A DNA stretch of 64,000 nucleotides from an uncultured Rhodopila sp. (GTDB lineage Bacteria > Pseudomonadota > Alphaproteobacteria > Acetobacterales > Acetobacteraceae). Made by a program: the position numbers and the translations under genes. A model generated the notes under the pieces. That model was given only the letters and a program-made list of their open reading frames with translations, had not been told where the DNA came from and did no database searches. The DNA lies in contig CAIZFE010000109.1 in the NCBI GenBank assembly GCA_903932145.1, positions 124,001 through 188,000 on the forward strand, read 5' to 3'. This document shows positions 53,314 through 62,077 of the stretch, piece after piece. Position 1 is the first letter of the stretch. Each line of letters opens with the position of its first letter.

Positions 53314-54156
53314 CTAAACTTTGCGCGGCGACCAGCCATACGCCTTGGCGCAGGCGCCGCCCATCAGCATGGCCCGCTCCGTGTCGCTCAGGCGGTCCGT
53401 GCGCAGAAAAGGCTCAACGGCGTGCTCGTAGTTGACGACGGCGAACGCGCGCGTCCAGTCGGTGCCCCACAGGCAGCGATCGAAACCCCACGCGTCGAAG
53501 ATGCGGGCAAGCGGGTCCCAGATATCCGGGAACGGATACGGCTGTTGCGACAGCGTGCAGGCGCCACTGACCTTGATCACCACGTTCGGGCGTTTGGCGA
53601 GTTCCAGCACCTTCGGCAGGTCGGCCCAGGGCTGCGGCTGCGCGGGCGGCACGCGTGGCTGCACGATCCCAAGATGGTCGATGATGAATCGCGTGTCGGG
53701 ATGGCGATCGACCAGTGCGGTGCCGACCTCCAGATTGCCCCAGAACAGGATGTTGACCGGCAAGTCGTAACGAACGGCCGCTTTGAGGATTCGGTCAAGG
53801 CCGGGGTCGTCCGGCTGACGCCCCGACTCTTTCGGCAGCATGATACGGATTCCAACGGCGCCCGGCGTCTGCTTCCAATCCGCAATGACATCGGCGACCG
53901 CCGGATCGTCCGGGTTGACCGGCTTGACGATGGCGAACCGGTCGGGATGGGCTTTTTGCACTGCGACCGCATAGCTGGCGTCGTATTGATACAAGCCAAA
54001 GGCCGAGATAAAAATCGCGCCGTCAACGCCAACTTTGTCCATCGCCGCCACCATCTCGTCACCCGTCACATGCTCGGGCCAGTTGGGGACGCTGTGCCAT
54101 GGGCGCTTCGGCGTGTTCGCCTCGTAGGCATGGACCTGGGAATCGATGATTGTCAT
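53314..54156 (-). CDS. amidohydrolase family protein (amidohydrolase 2 type)
   Basis: 280 residues. TIM-barrel metal-dependent hydrolase: N-terminal IIDSQVHAYEA, in which the usual HxH is reduced to QVH, then FIIDHLGIVQPRVP, VVIKVSGA and the C-terminal CLWGTDWTRA with the catalytic Asp. The family covers decarboxylases, lactonases and 2-pyrone-4,6-dicarboxylate hydrolase-like enzymes. The exact reaction is not clear. It is a single gene between the fab operon and the histidine kinase. Confidence 0.8.
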   Translation of the reverse strand: MTIIDSQVHAYEANTPKRPWHSVPNWPEHVTGDEMVAAMDKVGVDGAIFISAFGLYQYDASYAVAVQKAHPDRFAIVKPVNPDDPAVADVIADWKQTPGAVGIRIMLPKESGRQPDDPGLDRILKAAVRYDLPVNILFWGNLEVGTALVDRHPDTRFIIDHLGIVQPRVPPAQPQPWADLPKVLELAKRPNVVIKVSGACTLSQQPYPFPDIWDPLARIFDAWGFDRCLWGTDWTRAFAVVNYEHAVEPFLRTDRLSDTERAMLMGGACAKAYGWSPRKV

Positions 54157-54284
54157 TGGGGACGCTCCTCCTTTTTGCCAGGTGAGTTTGGCAATCGCCG
54201 CCTGATTATGTCCAGAGAGGCGGCCGTCCGGCCGCAGTGAAAACGTCCGGTTTGAGGCGCGGCCGCTGCCCGGCGATCCGTCAA

Positions 54285-57236
54285 TCAGCCGGCGCCCACC
54301 GCGGCAGATTTCAGCAAGGCCGCGGTTCGGGCGGCCAACGCAACTGACGATATGGGCTTCCGCAGCAGTGCCACTTCATCGCCAATGCTATGAACGATGC
54401 GGTGCCACACCGCCGCATCGACGTATCCCGTGAGCAACAGAACCGGCAGCCCGGGCAAGCGCTGCCTCGCCTCCGCGATCAACAGCAGACCGTTCATGCC
54501 TGGCATGGCGAAGTCCGTGATCAGCAGATCGACGCCCCCCCCGGCATCAAGGCGACTGAGTGCATCCAGCCCGTCGGTGGCCTGGGTCACCCGGTAGCCG
54601 ATGGCCGACAGATGTTCCGCGAACATCGACCGCACCATGGTGTCGTCATCAACGAGCAGCACATGGCTGGTTTGGATGAGCGTGGTGGTCGCATCCACCG
54701 TCTCGGCTGGCTGTGTCGCAAAGGCGTTATCCCCGGCCCGGGGCAACCACAACGTGACCGTTGTGCCAACGCCGAGTGTGCTGCTGATCGAGAAGGCGCC
54801 GCCGGACTGCTCGCAGAAGCCGCGCGCCATGGCCAGACCCAGACCAGTGCCCTGCCCCGGCGGCTTGGTTGAGAAGAACGGCTCGCCAGCCCGTGCCAAC
54901 GTGGCACTGTCCATGCCGGCGCCGGTGTCGGCGACGGTGATCCTGATGTAGTCGCCCGCGGCCACCCCCGCTGTATCGGCCTCCGGCACCGTTTCAGCGC
55001 GGGCCGATATGATGAGAGTGCCGCCGTCGGGCATGGCGTCGCGCGCGTTCACCGCGAGGTTGACCAGAACGGTTTCAAGCTGCGCCCGATCGGCCAGCAA
55101 CGCTGGAATCCCGGCTTCCGCGTGGATCTTCAGATCGAGATCTCTCCCCAGCGTGTGGGTCAGCATTTCGGCCAATCCGTCCAACAGCACCGTGGAATCG
55201 ACCGGCACGGACTGCAACGCGCCCTGGCGGCTGAACGACAGCAGCCGTCTTGTGATCGATGCGCCGCGCGCGGCGGCTCCCGCGACCATGTCCGCGATCT
55301 GCGTTACATCCGTTGGATCGTCCGCCCGCATCCGAATCAGTTCGACGCCGCCCGTTATCGCCTGCAACACGTTGTTGAAGTCGTGCGCGATGCCGCCAGC
55401 GAGTTGGCCCAACGCCTCCATCCGCTGGGCCTGGCGCAGCCGCTCCTGCGCGGCTTCCAGTTGGCTGGCGGCATTTTTCTCGGCCGTGATGTCGCGCCCG
55501 ACCGCATGGATCAGGCCCGCATCCGGGACCGCCGACCAGGCGAGCCAGCGATAGCTGCCGTCGCGGTGGCGGTAGCGGTTTTCAAAGTGATGAACGGGTT
55601 GGCCCTCCGACAGCAGAGATATCCTGAATGCTGCTTCCGCCGCATCGTCCGGGTGGATGAACTCCATGAACGAGCGTCCCTGCACGTCTTCCATCGGCCA
55701 GCCCAGCATGGACGTCCAGGCCGGGTTGGCCGCGACAATCGCTCCCTCGAAGCGTGCCACCAGCATGATGTCCGTGGACAGCCGCCACATGCGGTCGCGA
55801 TCCGCCGTCCGGTCCTCGACCTGTTGTTCCAGGGTCTCATTCAGAGTCCGTAATTTCGCCTCGCTGACCCGTAGCCGCTGTTCGGCGTCGCGCAACTCGG
55901 TGATCTCGACGTTGTTGCCGAACCAGCGCGTGATGGTACCGTTCGAATCGCGCACCGGGACAATGCGCGTCAGGAACGGCCGGAATACGCCGTCGGCGCC
56001 GCGCAACGGGAACGTCATATCGAATTTCGATCCGGTGGCGAGGGCGGCGTTCCACCGTTCCATGACCACCGGTAGGGTTTCCGGATCTTGCACGCGTTGC
56101 CACCCCCAGCCCTCCATCTCCGCCGGCGTCGTGCCGGTGTAATCGTACCATCCCTTGTTGTACCAATAGATCCAACCGTCGGCTCTCGCCATCCAACACA
56201 GGCTTGGGAGGTTCTCGCCGAGGGTTCGGAATTCCTCTTCTGAGTGGCGGAGCGCCACTTCGGCGTTGGCACGTTGCACGGCCGACCATGTCCGCGCGGC
56301 AACGTCGCCGGCAACGGCGATGTCTTCCTCCGACCAGACGCGCGGCTGATGATGGTGGACGAACAGGATCGACCTGAGCTGACCGGCCTTCATCAGCGGA
56401 ATATTCAGAAAGGCGGAGATGCCGGCTTTTCTGTAAGCCGCGACGGTTGCTTCCTCGCAGGACGCGATGTCGCGGACCTGGACGATTTTCCCGGCGGTCA
56501 GATCGGCGACAACCGCGGGATCATGGTCGCCGAACCGATGCAGTCCCTTTGCGTTCGGTAGTCTGCCGTCGTTGAAATTACCCTCGATGCTGACATACGA
56601 ACCGTCGCCGATCACGTCCGCATAGCCGGCCTGGCTGACGTCCAGGTAGGTGGCGAGCATTTCACTGGCTGTGGTTTTGACGGCCAATGGATCGTGAATA
56701 TCGCGAAGCCGGGCTTCCAATCGCAAGAGGAAACTGGACCGCCTTTCAGCGAAGACCCGTTTTGTTGTTTCGACAACCGGGCAGAAAACGCCTCCCACGC
56801 CGCCGGTTTCGTCCCTGATGGGACTATAGGAGAAGCTGAAGTAGCACTCTTCGGGATAGCCGTGCCGGTGGAGTATGAGCAAAAGGTCGTCCGCCGGACA
56901 GGCCTCGCCCTTTTCCATGACGCGGGCCAGCATCGGACCGATCTGGTCCCAAATCTCCGGCCAAACCTCCCGGCCCGGGCTGCCCAGTGCCCGGGGATGC
57001 TTGTCGGCGATGATTGTCGCATAGGCATCGTTGTAGATTTTGACGAGGTGCGGTCCCCACCAGATCAAAATCGGAAAGCTGCTGTTCAAACAGATGCTGA
57101 CCGAGGTGCGCAGGCTTTGCGGCCATGTACTGATCGGTCCGAGGGGCGTTGCCGACCAGTCCAGCGCCCGGATCATTGCGCCAACGGTACCGCCGCCCGA
57201 CAGGAACTCCGGCGGAGCCTCCATGGTCATGGGCAC
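54285..57236 (-). CDS. hybrid sensor histidine kinase (PAS/GAF, HisKA, REC)
   Basis: 983 residues, no membrane helix. An N-terminal PAS-like segment (LIWWGPHLVKIYNDAY), a GAF domain (about 180-320), then two PAS domains (ENLPSLCWMARADGWIYWYN and STDIMLVARFEGAIVAANPA) are followed by the kinase. The phosphorylated His is in LAGGIAHDFNNVLQAITGG; NLAVNARDAMPDGG, DTGAGM and GTGLGLAMARGF are the ATP-binding boxes. A C-terminal receiver has the acceptor Asp near residue 908 (LLITDFAMPGMNG) and the Lys in RKPIS. HDFNN-type hybrid kinases usually act as phosphorelay inputs. The output partner is not in the window. Confidence 0.93.
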   Translation of the reverse strand: MPMTMEAPPEFLSGGGTVGAMIRALDWSATPLGPISTWPQSLRTSVSICLNSSFPILIWWGPHLVKIYNDAYATIIADKHPRALGSPGREVWPEIWDQIGPMLARVMEKGEACPADDLLLILHRHGYPEECYFSFSYSPIRDETGGVGGVFCPVVETTKRVFAERRSSFLLRLEARLRDIHDPLAVKTTASEMLATYLDVSQAGYADVIGDGSYVSIEGNFNDGRLPNAKGLHRFGDHDPAVVADLTAGKIVQVRDIASCEEATVAAYRKAGISAFLNIPLMKAGQLRSILFVHHHQPRVWSEEDIAVAGDVAARTWSAVQRANAEVALRHSEEEFRTLGENLPSLCWMARADGWIYWYNKGWYDYTGTTPAEMEGWGWQRVQDPETLPVVMERWNAALATGSKFDMTFPLRGADGVFRPFLTRIVPVRDSNGTITRWFGNNVEITELRDAEQRLRVSEAKLRTLNETLEQQVEDRTADRDRMWRLSTDIMLVARFEGAIVAANPAWTSMLGWPMEDVQGRSFMEFIHPDDAAEAAFRISLLSEGQPVHHFENRYRHRDGSYRWLAWSAVPDAGLIHAVGRDITAEKNAASQLEAAQERLRQAQRMEALGQLAGGIAHDFNNVLQAITGGVELIRMRADDPTDVTQIADMVAGAAARGASITRRLLSFSRQGALQSVPVDSTVLLDGLAEMLTHTLGRDLDLKIHAEAGIPALLADRAQLETVLVNLAVNARDAMPDGGTLIISARAETVPEADTAGVAAGDYIRITVADTGAGMDSATLARAGEPFFSTKPPGQGTGLGLAMARGFCEQSGGAFSISSTLGVGTTVTLWLPRAGDNAFATQPAETVDATTTLIQTSHVLLVDDDTMVRSMFAEHLSAIGYRVTQATDGLDALSRLDAGGGVDLLITDFAMPGMNGLLLIAEARQRLPGLPVLLLTGYVDAAVWHRIVHSIGDEVALLRKPISSVALAARTAALLKSAAVGAG

Positions 57237-57591
57237 AGCCCTCCCGGAGATAGGACCATTGCGCTGGGCAGCGCAGCCGCCCGGGGTGACGTTTGATCGC
57301 TCCGAACAATAATCGAACCGGCCAGCCCGGTTTTCGACCGTGCGGTGTCGTTCCTCCGCATCCAGGAGTTACGGTCGGCTCCCATGCGGTCGATGCCTAA
57401 CCCCGGCCAGCAAGGTCGTTGCAACATCGCGGACACTCCGATGCGAGTGATTCTGGTTGGCATCGGTGGCGCGGTGCGGGCAAGTCACTTTCCGGTGCCT
57501 CGGCCCGAACATTTTGACCCGTCGCCGAAGCGTCGATCGGGCGCGATCTACGCACGCGATCCGGTAGTGATGCGCGTCCAGCTGCAAGCGG
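57237..57591. other. intergenic region, no gene seen
   Basis: 355 bases between the end of the dioxygenase gene and the kinase start. A plus-strand frame at 57345-57632 overlaps the dioxygenase end and has no family character. No hairpin or repeat stands out. Confidence 0.35.
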
Positions 57592-58437
57592 TCAGTAAAC
57601 GGAGCCCCCGCAAATTTGTGTGCGCCGCATGATCCGGCGGAACGGGCCGGCATCATGCACGGCCAGGTGCTTGGTGGCACGATTATCCCAAAAGGCGATA
57701 GATCCGTTGGCCCAGCGGAAGCGGCAGGTGAACTCCGGCCGGTGGCCGTGTTCCAGCAGATAATCCAATAGCGGTTTGCTCTCCGCCTCGGTCCAGCCCT
57801 CGAAGCCGACGGTGTAAGACCGGTTGACAAACAGCAGCTTGCGGCCAGTTTCCGGATGCGTGCGCACCACGGGATGAATCGTGATCGTTTCGCGCCAGTC
57901 GGAATCCTCGCGCACCTTGGTCGATCGTTGCGCGTTCATGCCGGCCTGCGGACCGGCGACCATGCGGTCGGTGTGTATCGCGCGTAGGCCACCGAGCGTG
58001 CGCTTCAGCCCGTCGGAGAGGGCGTCGTAGGCGAGATATTGGTTGGCGAACAGCGTATCGCCGCCGTAGGGCGGCACTTCGATGGCATAGAGGATGGCCC
58101 CCATCGGCGGCTCCGCGACCATGGTGGTGTCGGTGTGCCAGTCCTCGCCGACGATCTTCTTGTCGCCCGGTTCCCGGCGGATATCGACGATTTCAGGATC
58201 GGCGCTGACACCCTTGTAGTTCGGGTGGATGAAGATGTCGCCAAAGCGCCGGGTGAAAGCCTTGTGTTGTTCGCGGTCGAGGGTTTGGCCGCGAAAGAAG
58301 ATCACGCCATAATCGAGGAGGGCCTGCCGGATTTCGCCGATCACTGTCTCATCGAGGTCGCGGGCGACGTCGACGCCATGGATCTCGGCCCCCAATGCAC
58401 CGGCGATGGGTTGAATGTCGATATGGGTGTTTCGCAT
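57592..58437 (-). CDS. TauD/TfdA family Fe(II)/2-oxoglutarate dioxygenase
   Basis: 281 residues. The iron ligands are His101 and Asp103 (EDWHTDTTM) and the distal His in TKHLAVHDAG; the 2-oxoglutarate-binding Arg is in FRRIMRR. GVIFFRGQTLDREQHKAFTRRFG is the usual N-terminal block. The family hydroxylates taurine, sulfonates, phenoxyacids or other small acids and so releases a leaving group. The substrate is not determined by sequence. Confidence 0.88.
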   Translation of the reverse strand: MRNTHIDIQPIAGALGAEIHGVDVARDLDETVIGEIRQALLDYGVIFFRGQTLDREQHKAFTRRFGDIFIHPNYKGVSADPEIVDIRREPGDKKIVGEDWHTDTTMVAEPPMGAILYAIEVPPYGGDTLFANQYLAYDALSDGLKRTLGGLRAIHTDRMVAGPQAGMNAQRSTKVREDSDWRETITIHPVVRTHPETGRKLLFVNRSYTVGFEGWTEAESKPLLDYLLEHGHRPEFTCRFRWANGSIAFWDNRATKHLAVHDAGPFRRIMRRTQICGGSVY

Positions 58438-58665
58438 CGGCCGTCCCTCCTGCGGCGACGTTGGCCGTTGGGGGATTAGGGGTCAAGGCAGGCGGCGGAT
58501 CGGGCGGTGATGGGGTAGCCGAATGCGAGCGGCTTTGATAAAATTTCTTGAACCAGCGATTTGAGGCTGCGCGGCCGCTGTTGCCCGAGATACAGGTCCG
58601 CGTGACGCCAATATCCGGCACCGCCTTGCCAATGAAGTGTGTCCGAAACGTCCGGGATTGAGACC

Positions 58666-59085
58666 ATGAAAGACTTGGGAGTGAGCCAAGGCCAGTCGGC
58701 ATCGGACCTTATCTCTGAACGCCTGACCGCACTTGGGGACTGGCGCGGCGAAACCCTCGGTCGCATGCGCGCGCTCATCAAGGAAGCCGACCCGGACGTG
58801 GTGGAGGAGTGGAAATGGCGGGGCACTCCGGTCTGGTCGCACGACGGCATCATCTGCACCGGCGAATCCTATAAGACTATCGTGAAACTGACGTTCGCCA
58901 AGGGCGCGTCGTTGCATGATCCGGCTGGTCTGTTCAATGCGAGTCTCGACGGAAACGTACGCCGCGCGATCGACATCTACGCTGGGGGCAACATTGACGA
59001 GGCCGCCTTCAAGGCGCTGATTCGCCAGGCCGTCGCGCTGAACAGGTCTGCCAGGTCGAAGCCTGCGAAGAAAGCGAAATCCTGA
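58666..59085 (+). CDS. DUF1801 domain-containing protein
   Basis: 139 residues from the ATG at 58666; a GTG at 58639 would add nine. The DUF1801 pattern is clear: LGDWRGETLGRMRALIKEADPDVVEEWKWRGTPVWSHDG, then GESYKTIVKLTFAKGASL, ending in a Lys/Ala-rich tail. A small YdhG-like protein of unknown role in the cytoplasm. The 228-bp gap upstream, divergent from the dioxygenase gene, shows nothing else. Confidence 0.85.
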   Translation: MKDLGVSQGQSASDLISERLTALGDWRGETLGRMRALIKEADPDVVEEWKWRGTPVWSHDGIICTGESYKTIVKLTFAKGASLHDPAGLFNASLDGNVRRAIDIYAGGNIDEAAFKALIRQAVALNRSARSKPAKKAKS

Positions 59086-59182
59086 AGACACTACGGGGTC
59101 TTAACGTCCTGGATCAGACCGAAAGCGCGATATCTATCGGTCTGATACGGAAACGAACCATGGAACCGCGCGAAAGTCGAGA

Positions 59183-60097
59183 TCAGGCCCCGGCCGGATG
59201 CGTGGCTGCCCAATGGCGGGCAATGTCGATACGCCGAGCCACCCACACGTCGGGGTGGGCCAGAACGTGGTCGATGAAGCGGGCCAAAGCGGGCAGCCGC
59301 GCCGGTCGGCCGACCAGCCGGCAATGCAGACCGATCGAGAGCATTTTTGGCTGATCGGCACCCTCGGCGTACAGGCAGTCGAAGGCATCCCGCAGATGAG
59401 TAAAAAACTGCTCGCCGGACGGGAAACCCGTTGGGCTGGAGAAACGCATGTCGTTGGTATCCAGTGTATAGGGCACGACCAGATGCGGCGTGGTGCCGAC
59501 ACGCTCCCAATACGGCAGATCATCGGCGTAGCTGTCGGAATCGTAGAGGAAACCACCATGCTCGACCACCAGTCGGCGGGTGTTCGGGCTGTCGCGGCCG
59601 GTGTACCACCCCACCAGCTTTTCGCCGGTCAGGCCCTCGATGGTTTTGACCGCCAGGGCCAGGTGTTCCCGTTCGACCGCCTCCGGCACGTCCTGATAGT
59701 CGAGCCACCGCCAGCCATGACCGGCAATCTCGTGGCCGTCGCGCAGAATGGCTTCCGTCACGGCCGGATTGCGGGCCAGCGCCTGAGCCACGCCGAATAC
59801 CGTCAGATTCAGGCCGCGATCCCGGAACAGACGCAAAATCCGCCAAACGCCAGCGCGGGAGCCGTATTCGTACAGGCTTTCCATACTCATATGGCGGGCG
59901 GCGTGCGGCGGGGCACCGGCGATTTCGGACAAGAAGATTTCCGCGTGCGGATCGCCTTCAAGGACGGAGCGTTCGGCGCCCTCCTCGTAGTTCATCACGA
60001 ACTGGACCGCGACGCGGGCGTTGCCGGGCCAGTGCGGATGCGGCGGATGCTCGCCGTAACCAATCAGGTCGCGGGGCGGTTGGCCGGCGTTGGTCAT
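59183..60097 (-). CDS. puuE: PuuE-type allantoinase / polysaccharide deacetylase family
   Basis: 304 residues from the ATG chosen (AAAGG upstream); the frame is open to 60163. RDLIGYGEHPPHPHWPGNAR, FVMNYEEGAERSVLEGD, MSMESLYEYGSRAGVWRIL, EIAGHGWRW and GWYTGRDSPNTRRL closely match the metal-independent allantoinase PuuE as remembered from Pseudomonas. It opens allantoin to allantoate in purine breakdown. No other ureide gene is adjacent, so a different amide substrate remains possible. Confidence 0.85.
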   Translation of the reverse strand: MTNAGQPPRDLIGYGEHPPHPHWPGNARVAVQFVMNYEEGAERSVLEGDPHAEIFLSEIAGAPPHAARHMSMESLYEYGSRAGVWRILRLFRDRGLNLTVFGVAQALARNPAVTEAILRDGHEIAGHGWRWLDYQDVPEAVEREHLALAVKTIEGLTGEKLVGWYTGRDSPNTRRLVVEHGGFLYDSDSYADDLPYWERVGTTPHLVVPYTLDTNDMRFSSPTGFPSGEQFFTHLRDAFDCLYAEGADQPKMLSIGLHCRLVGRPARLPALARFIDHVLAHPDVWVARRIDIARHWAATHPAGA

Positions 60098-60197
60098 GCT
60101 GGGCCTTTCTGGTTCGGCATTGCGGGTAGCCAAAAGGTCCCATTTGAGATGCGGCTTGTCCACAGCCCATAGCGTTGATTTACTGCTATTCCACTTC

Positions 60198-60229
60198 CGT
60201 CATGGCACGGCTTTGTCCGGGCCATGACG
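60198..60229. repeat. short copy of the palindromic repeat
   Basis: CGTCATGGC and GCCATGACG flank ACGGCTTTGTCCGG, which is a half-length, slightly mutated form of the same palindrome as at 40831 and 21386. It lies between puuE and mcd. Confidence 0.6.
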
Positions 60230-60264
60230 ATGGGAGGTCTGAACGGGAGCAACGCCGGTTGAAA

Positions 60265-61920
60265 TCAGTTCTGCCGCCCCAGCAATCCGCGCGCGATCAC
60301 CTGCGCCTGGATTTCGGCGGCGCCCTCGAAGATCGACAGAATACGCGCGTCGCAAAGCACCCGGCTGATCGCATATTCGACCGCGTAACCATTACCGCCA
60401 TGCACCTGGAGTGCGCTATCGGCATTCGAGAACGCTACCCGCGCCGCCAGCAGCTTCGCCATGCCGGCTTCGATGTCGCAGCGCTGGCCGCTGTCTTTCT
60501 GCCGGGCGGCGAAATAGGTCAGTTGGCGGGCGAACATCGTTTCGGTCATCATCCAGGCGATCTTGTTAGCGACGCGCGGGAAACCGATGATCGCCTTGCC
60601 AAACTGGTTTCTGTCGCGGGCATAAGCGGTGCCGAGTTCCAGGGCGTTCTGCGCGACGCCCAGGGCGCGGGCGCCGGTCTGGATGCGGGCGCTCTCGAAG
60701 GTTTCCATCAACTGCTTAAATCCCTGGCCTTCGACCCCGCCCAGAAGATTGGCGACCGGAACTTTGAAGTTTTCGAAACCGATCTCGTATTCCTTCATGC
60801 CGCGATAGCCCAACACCTGGATCTCGCTGCCGCTCATGCCGTCCGCCGGGAACGGGTTCTCGTCGGTGCCGCGGGGCTTTTCCGCCAGCAGCATGGACAG
60901 GCCGCGATACCCCGGCGCGGTCGGGTCCGTACGAACCAGTAATGTCATCAGGTCGGAGCGCGACCCATGCGTAATCCAGGTTTTTGCCCCGGTGACATAG
61001 TAAAAATCCCCGTCCCGCACCGCTCGGGTGCGCAGGCTGCCAAGGTCGGAACCGGTGTTGGGTTCAGTGAACACCGCCGTCGGCAGGATCGCACCGGATG
61101 CAATGACAGGCAGCCAGCGGGCTTTTTGCTCGTCCGTCCCGGCGATGCCGATCAGTTCGGCGGCGATTTCAGCGCGCGTGCCGAGCGAGCCGACACCGAT
61201 ATAACCGCCGCTGAGCGCTTCAGAAACGACGCACATCGCGATCTTGCCCAGGCCGCTGCCGCCGTCCTCCTCGCGCACGGTCAGGCCGAAGACGCCCATT
61301 TCGGCGAGTTGTTCGACGACCGGCATCGGGATCAGTTCGTCGCGCTGGTGCCAACCTTGGGCGTGCGGGGCGATCTCGGTCGCGGCGTAACGCAGAAACT
61401 GGTCGCGGATGGCAGCGATGGTTTCGTCCTCGATGCCGACATCGCCGAAGCGGCCGTCGATCGCGGCGGCGGCGAGGCATTGGCGGGCGGCGTTCAGTTC
61501 GGCGGGATCGGACAGGCGCGCCATCACCGGGTTCGTCAGAAGCCCCAGCGCCAAATCGGGGGAAACGCCGATATCCGACGGCCGGACCATTTCGGTTTGA
61601 CTGATCGGGATGCCACCCGCCAACTGGGACAGATACTCGGCAAAACCCAGCCGCAAAATCGCTGCTTCAACGTCGGTCAACTTGCCGGCCGCTTGCAGCG
61701 CATTCGCCCAACGCAGCGCCTGACGCAGCGCCTCAATATACGTCGCCTGCCATGCGAAACCGTGCGCGGCAAGCTGATGCACGTCCACCAATGTTGCGTT
61801 CAGTTTGCCGTTTTCCGACACCAATAGCGAGACGGCTCGCTTTGATGCCTCGACTAACTGTTCCGCCAGCGTCATGGCACTGCCACAAAGGTCCAAGAGA
61901 TATTCTTGAGAGTTCGACAT
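60265..61920 (-). CDS. mcd: (2S)-methylsuccinyl-CoA dehydrogenase
   Basis: 551 residues. An ordinary acyl-CoA dehydrogenase domain (from about residue 175) is preceded by a helical extension of about 170 residues (HGFAWQATYIEALRQALRWA, GFAEYLSQLAGGIPISQTEM). This extension is the mark of Mcd in the ethylmalonyl-CoA pathway. FAD-domain motifs TAVFTEPNTGSDLGSLRT, VTGAKTWITHGSRSD, and the end QVHGGNGYAVEYAISRVL and IFEGAAEIQAQVIARGLL are intact. It oxidises (2S)-methylsuccinyl-CoA to mesaconyl-C1-CoA during acetyl-CoA assimilation. The Mct-like gene lies upstream on the same strand. Confidence 0.93.
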   Translation of the reverse strand: MSNSQEYLLDLCGSAMTLAEQLVEASKRAVSLLVSENGKLNATLVDVHQLAAHGFAWQATYIEALRQALRWANALQAAGKLTDVEAAILRLGFAEYLSQLAGGIPISQTEMVRPSDIGVSPDLALGLLTNPVMARLSDPAELNAARQCLAAAAIDGRFGDVGIEDETIAAIRDQFLRYAATEIAPHAQGWHQRDELIPMPVVEQLAEMGVFGLTVREEDGGSGLGKIAMCVVSEALSGGYIGVGSLGTRAEIAAELIGIAGTDEQKARWLPVIASGAILPTAVFTEPNTGSDLGSLRTRAVRDGDFYYVTGAKTWITHGSRSDLMTLLVRTDPTAPGYRGLSMLLAEKPRGTDENPFPADGMSGSEIQVLGYRGMKEYEIGFENFKVPVANLLGGVEGQGFKQLMETFESARIQTGARALGVAQNALELGTAYARDRNQFGKAIIGFPRVANKIAWMMTETMFARQLTYFAARQKDSGQRCDIEAGMAKLLAARVAFSNADSALQVHGGNGYAVEYAISRVLCDARILSIFEGAAEIQAQVIARGLLGRQN

Positions 61921-62032
61921 GTTCGTTGCTTCCTAGAACCTATTTATGCTGACGGGAGAGGTCATACGTTTGTCTATCATTGCGCCGCGATTACCCTCGG
62001 TCCTGCTGTTTTCGGCGCAGTCAGTCGTGGGT

Positions 62033-62057
62033 GGCCGGGCCAAGCCTGGCCATGACG
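62033..62057. repeat. single arm of the palindromic repeat
   Basis: GGCCGGGCCAAGCCTGGCCATGACG matches the right arm of the family (GGCCCGGACAAGCCGGGCC then ATGACG) with a few changes. It lies in the 157-bp gap between the Mct-like gene and mcd. Confidence 0.5.
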
Positions 62058-62077
62058 GGTAGGGTAACGGCCGGGCA

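Noticed and set aside
57345-57632. 95-codon plus-strand frame in the kinase-dioxygenase gap
   Set aside because: Overlaps the dioxygenase 3' end, no recognisable domain, no good start signal.
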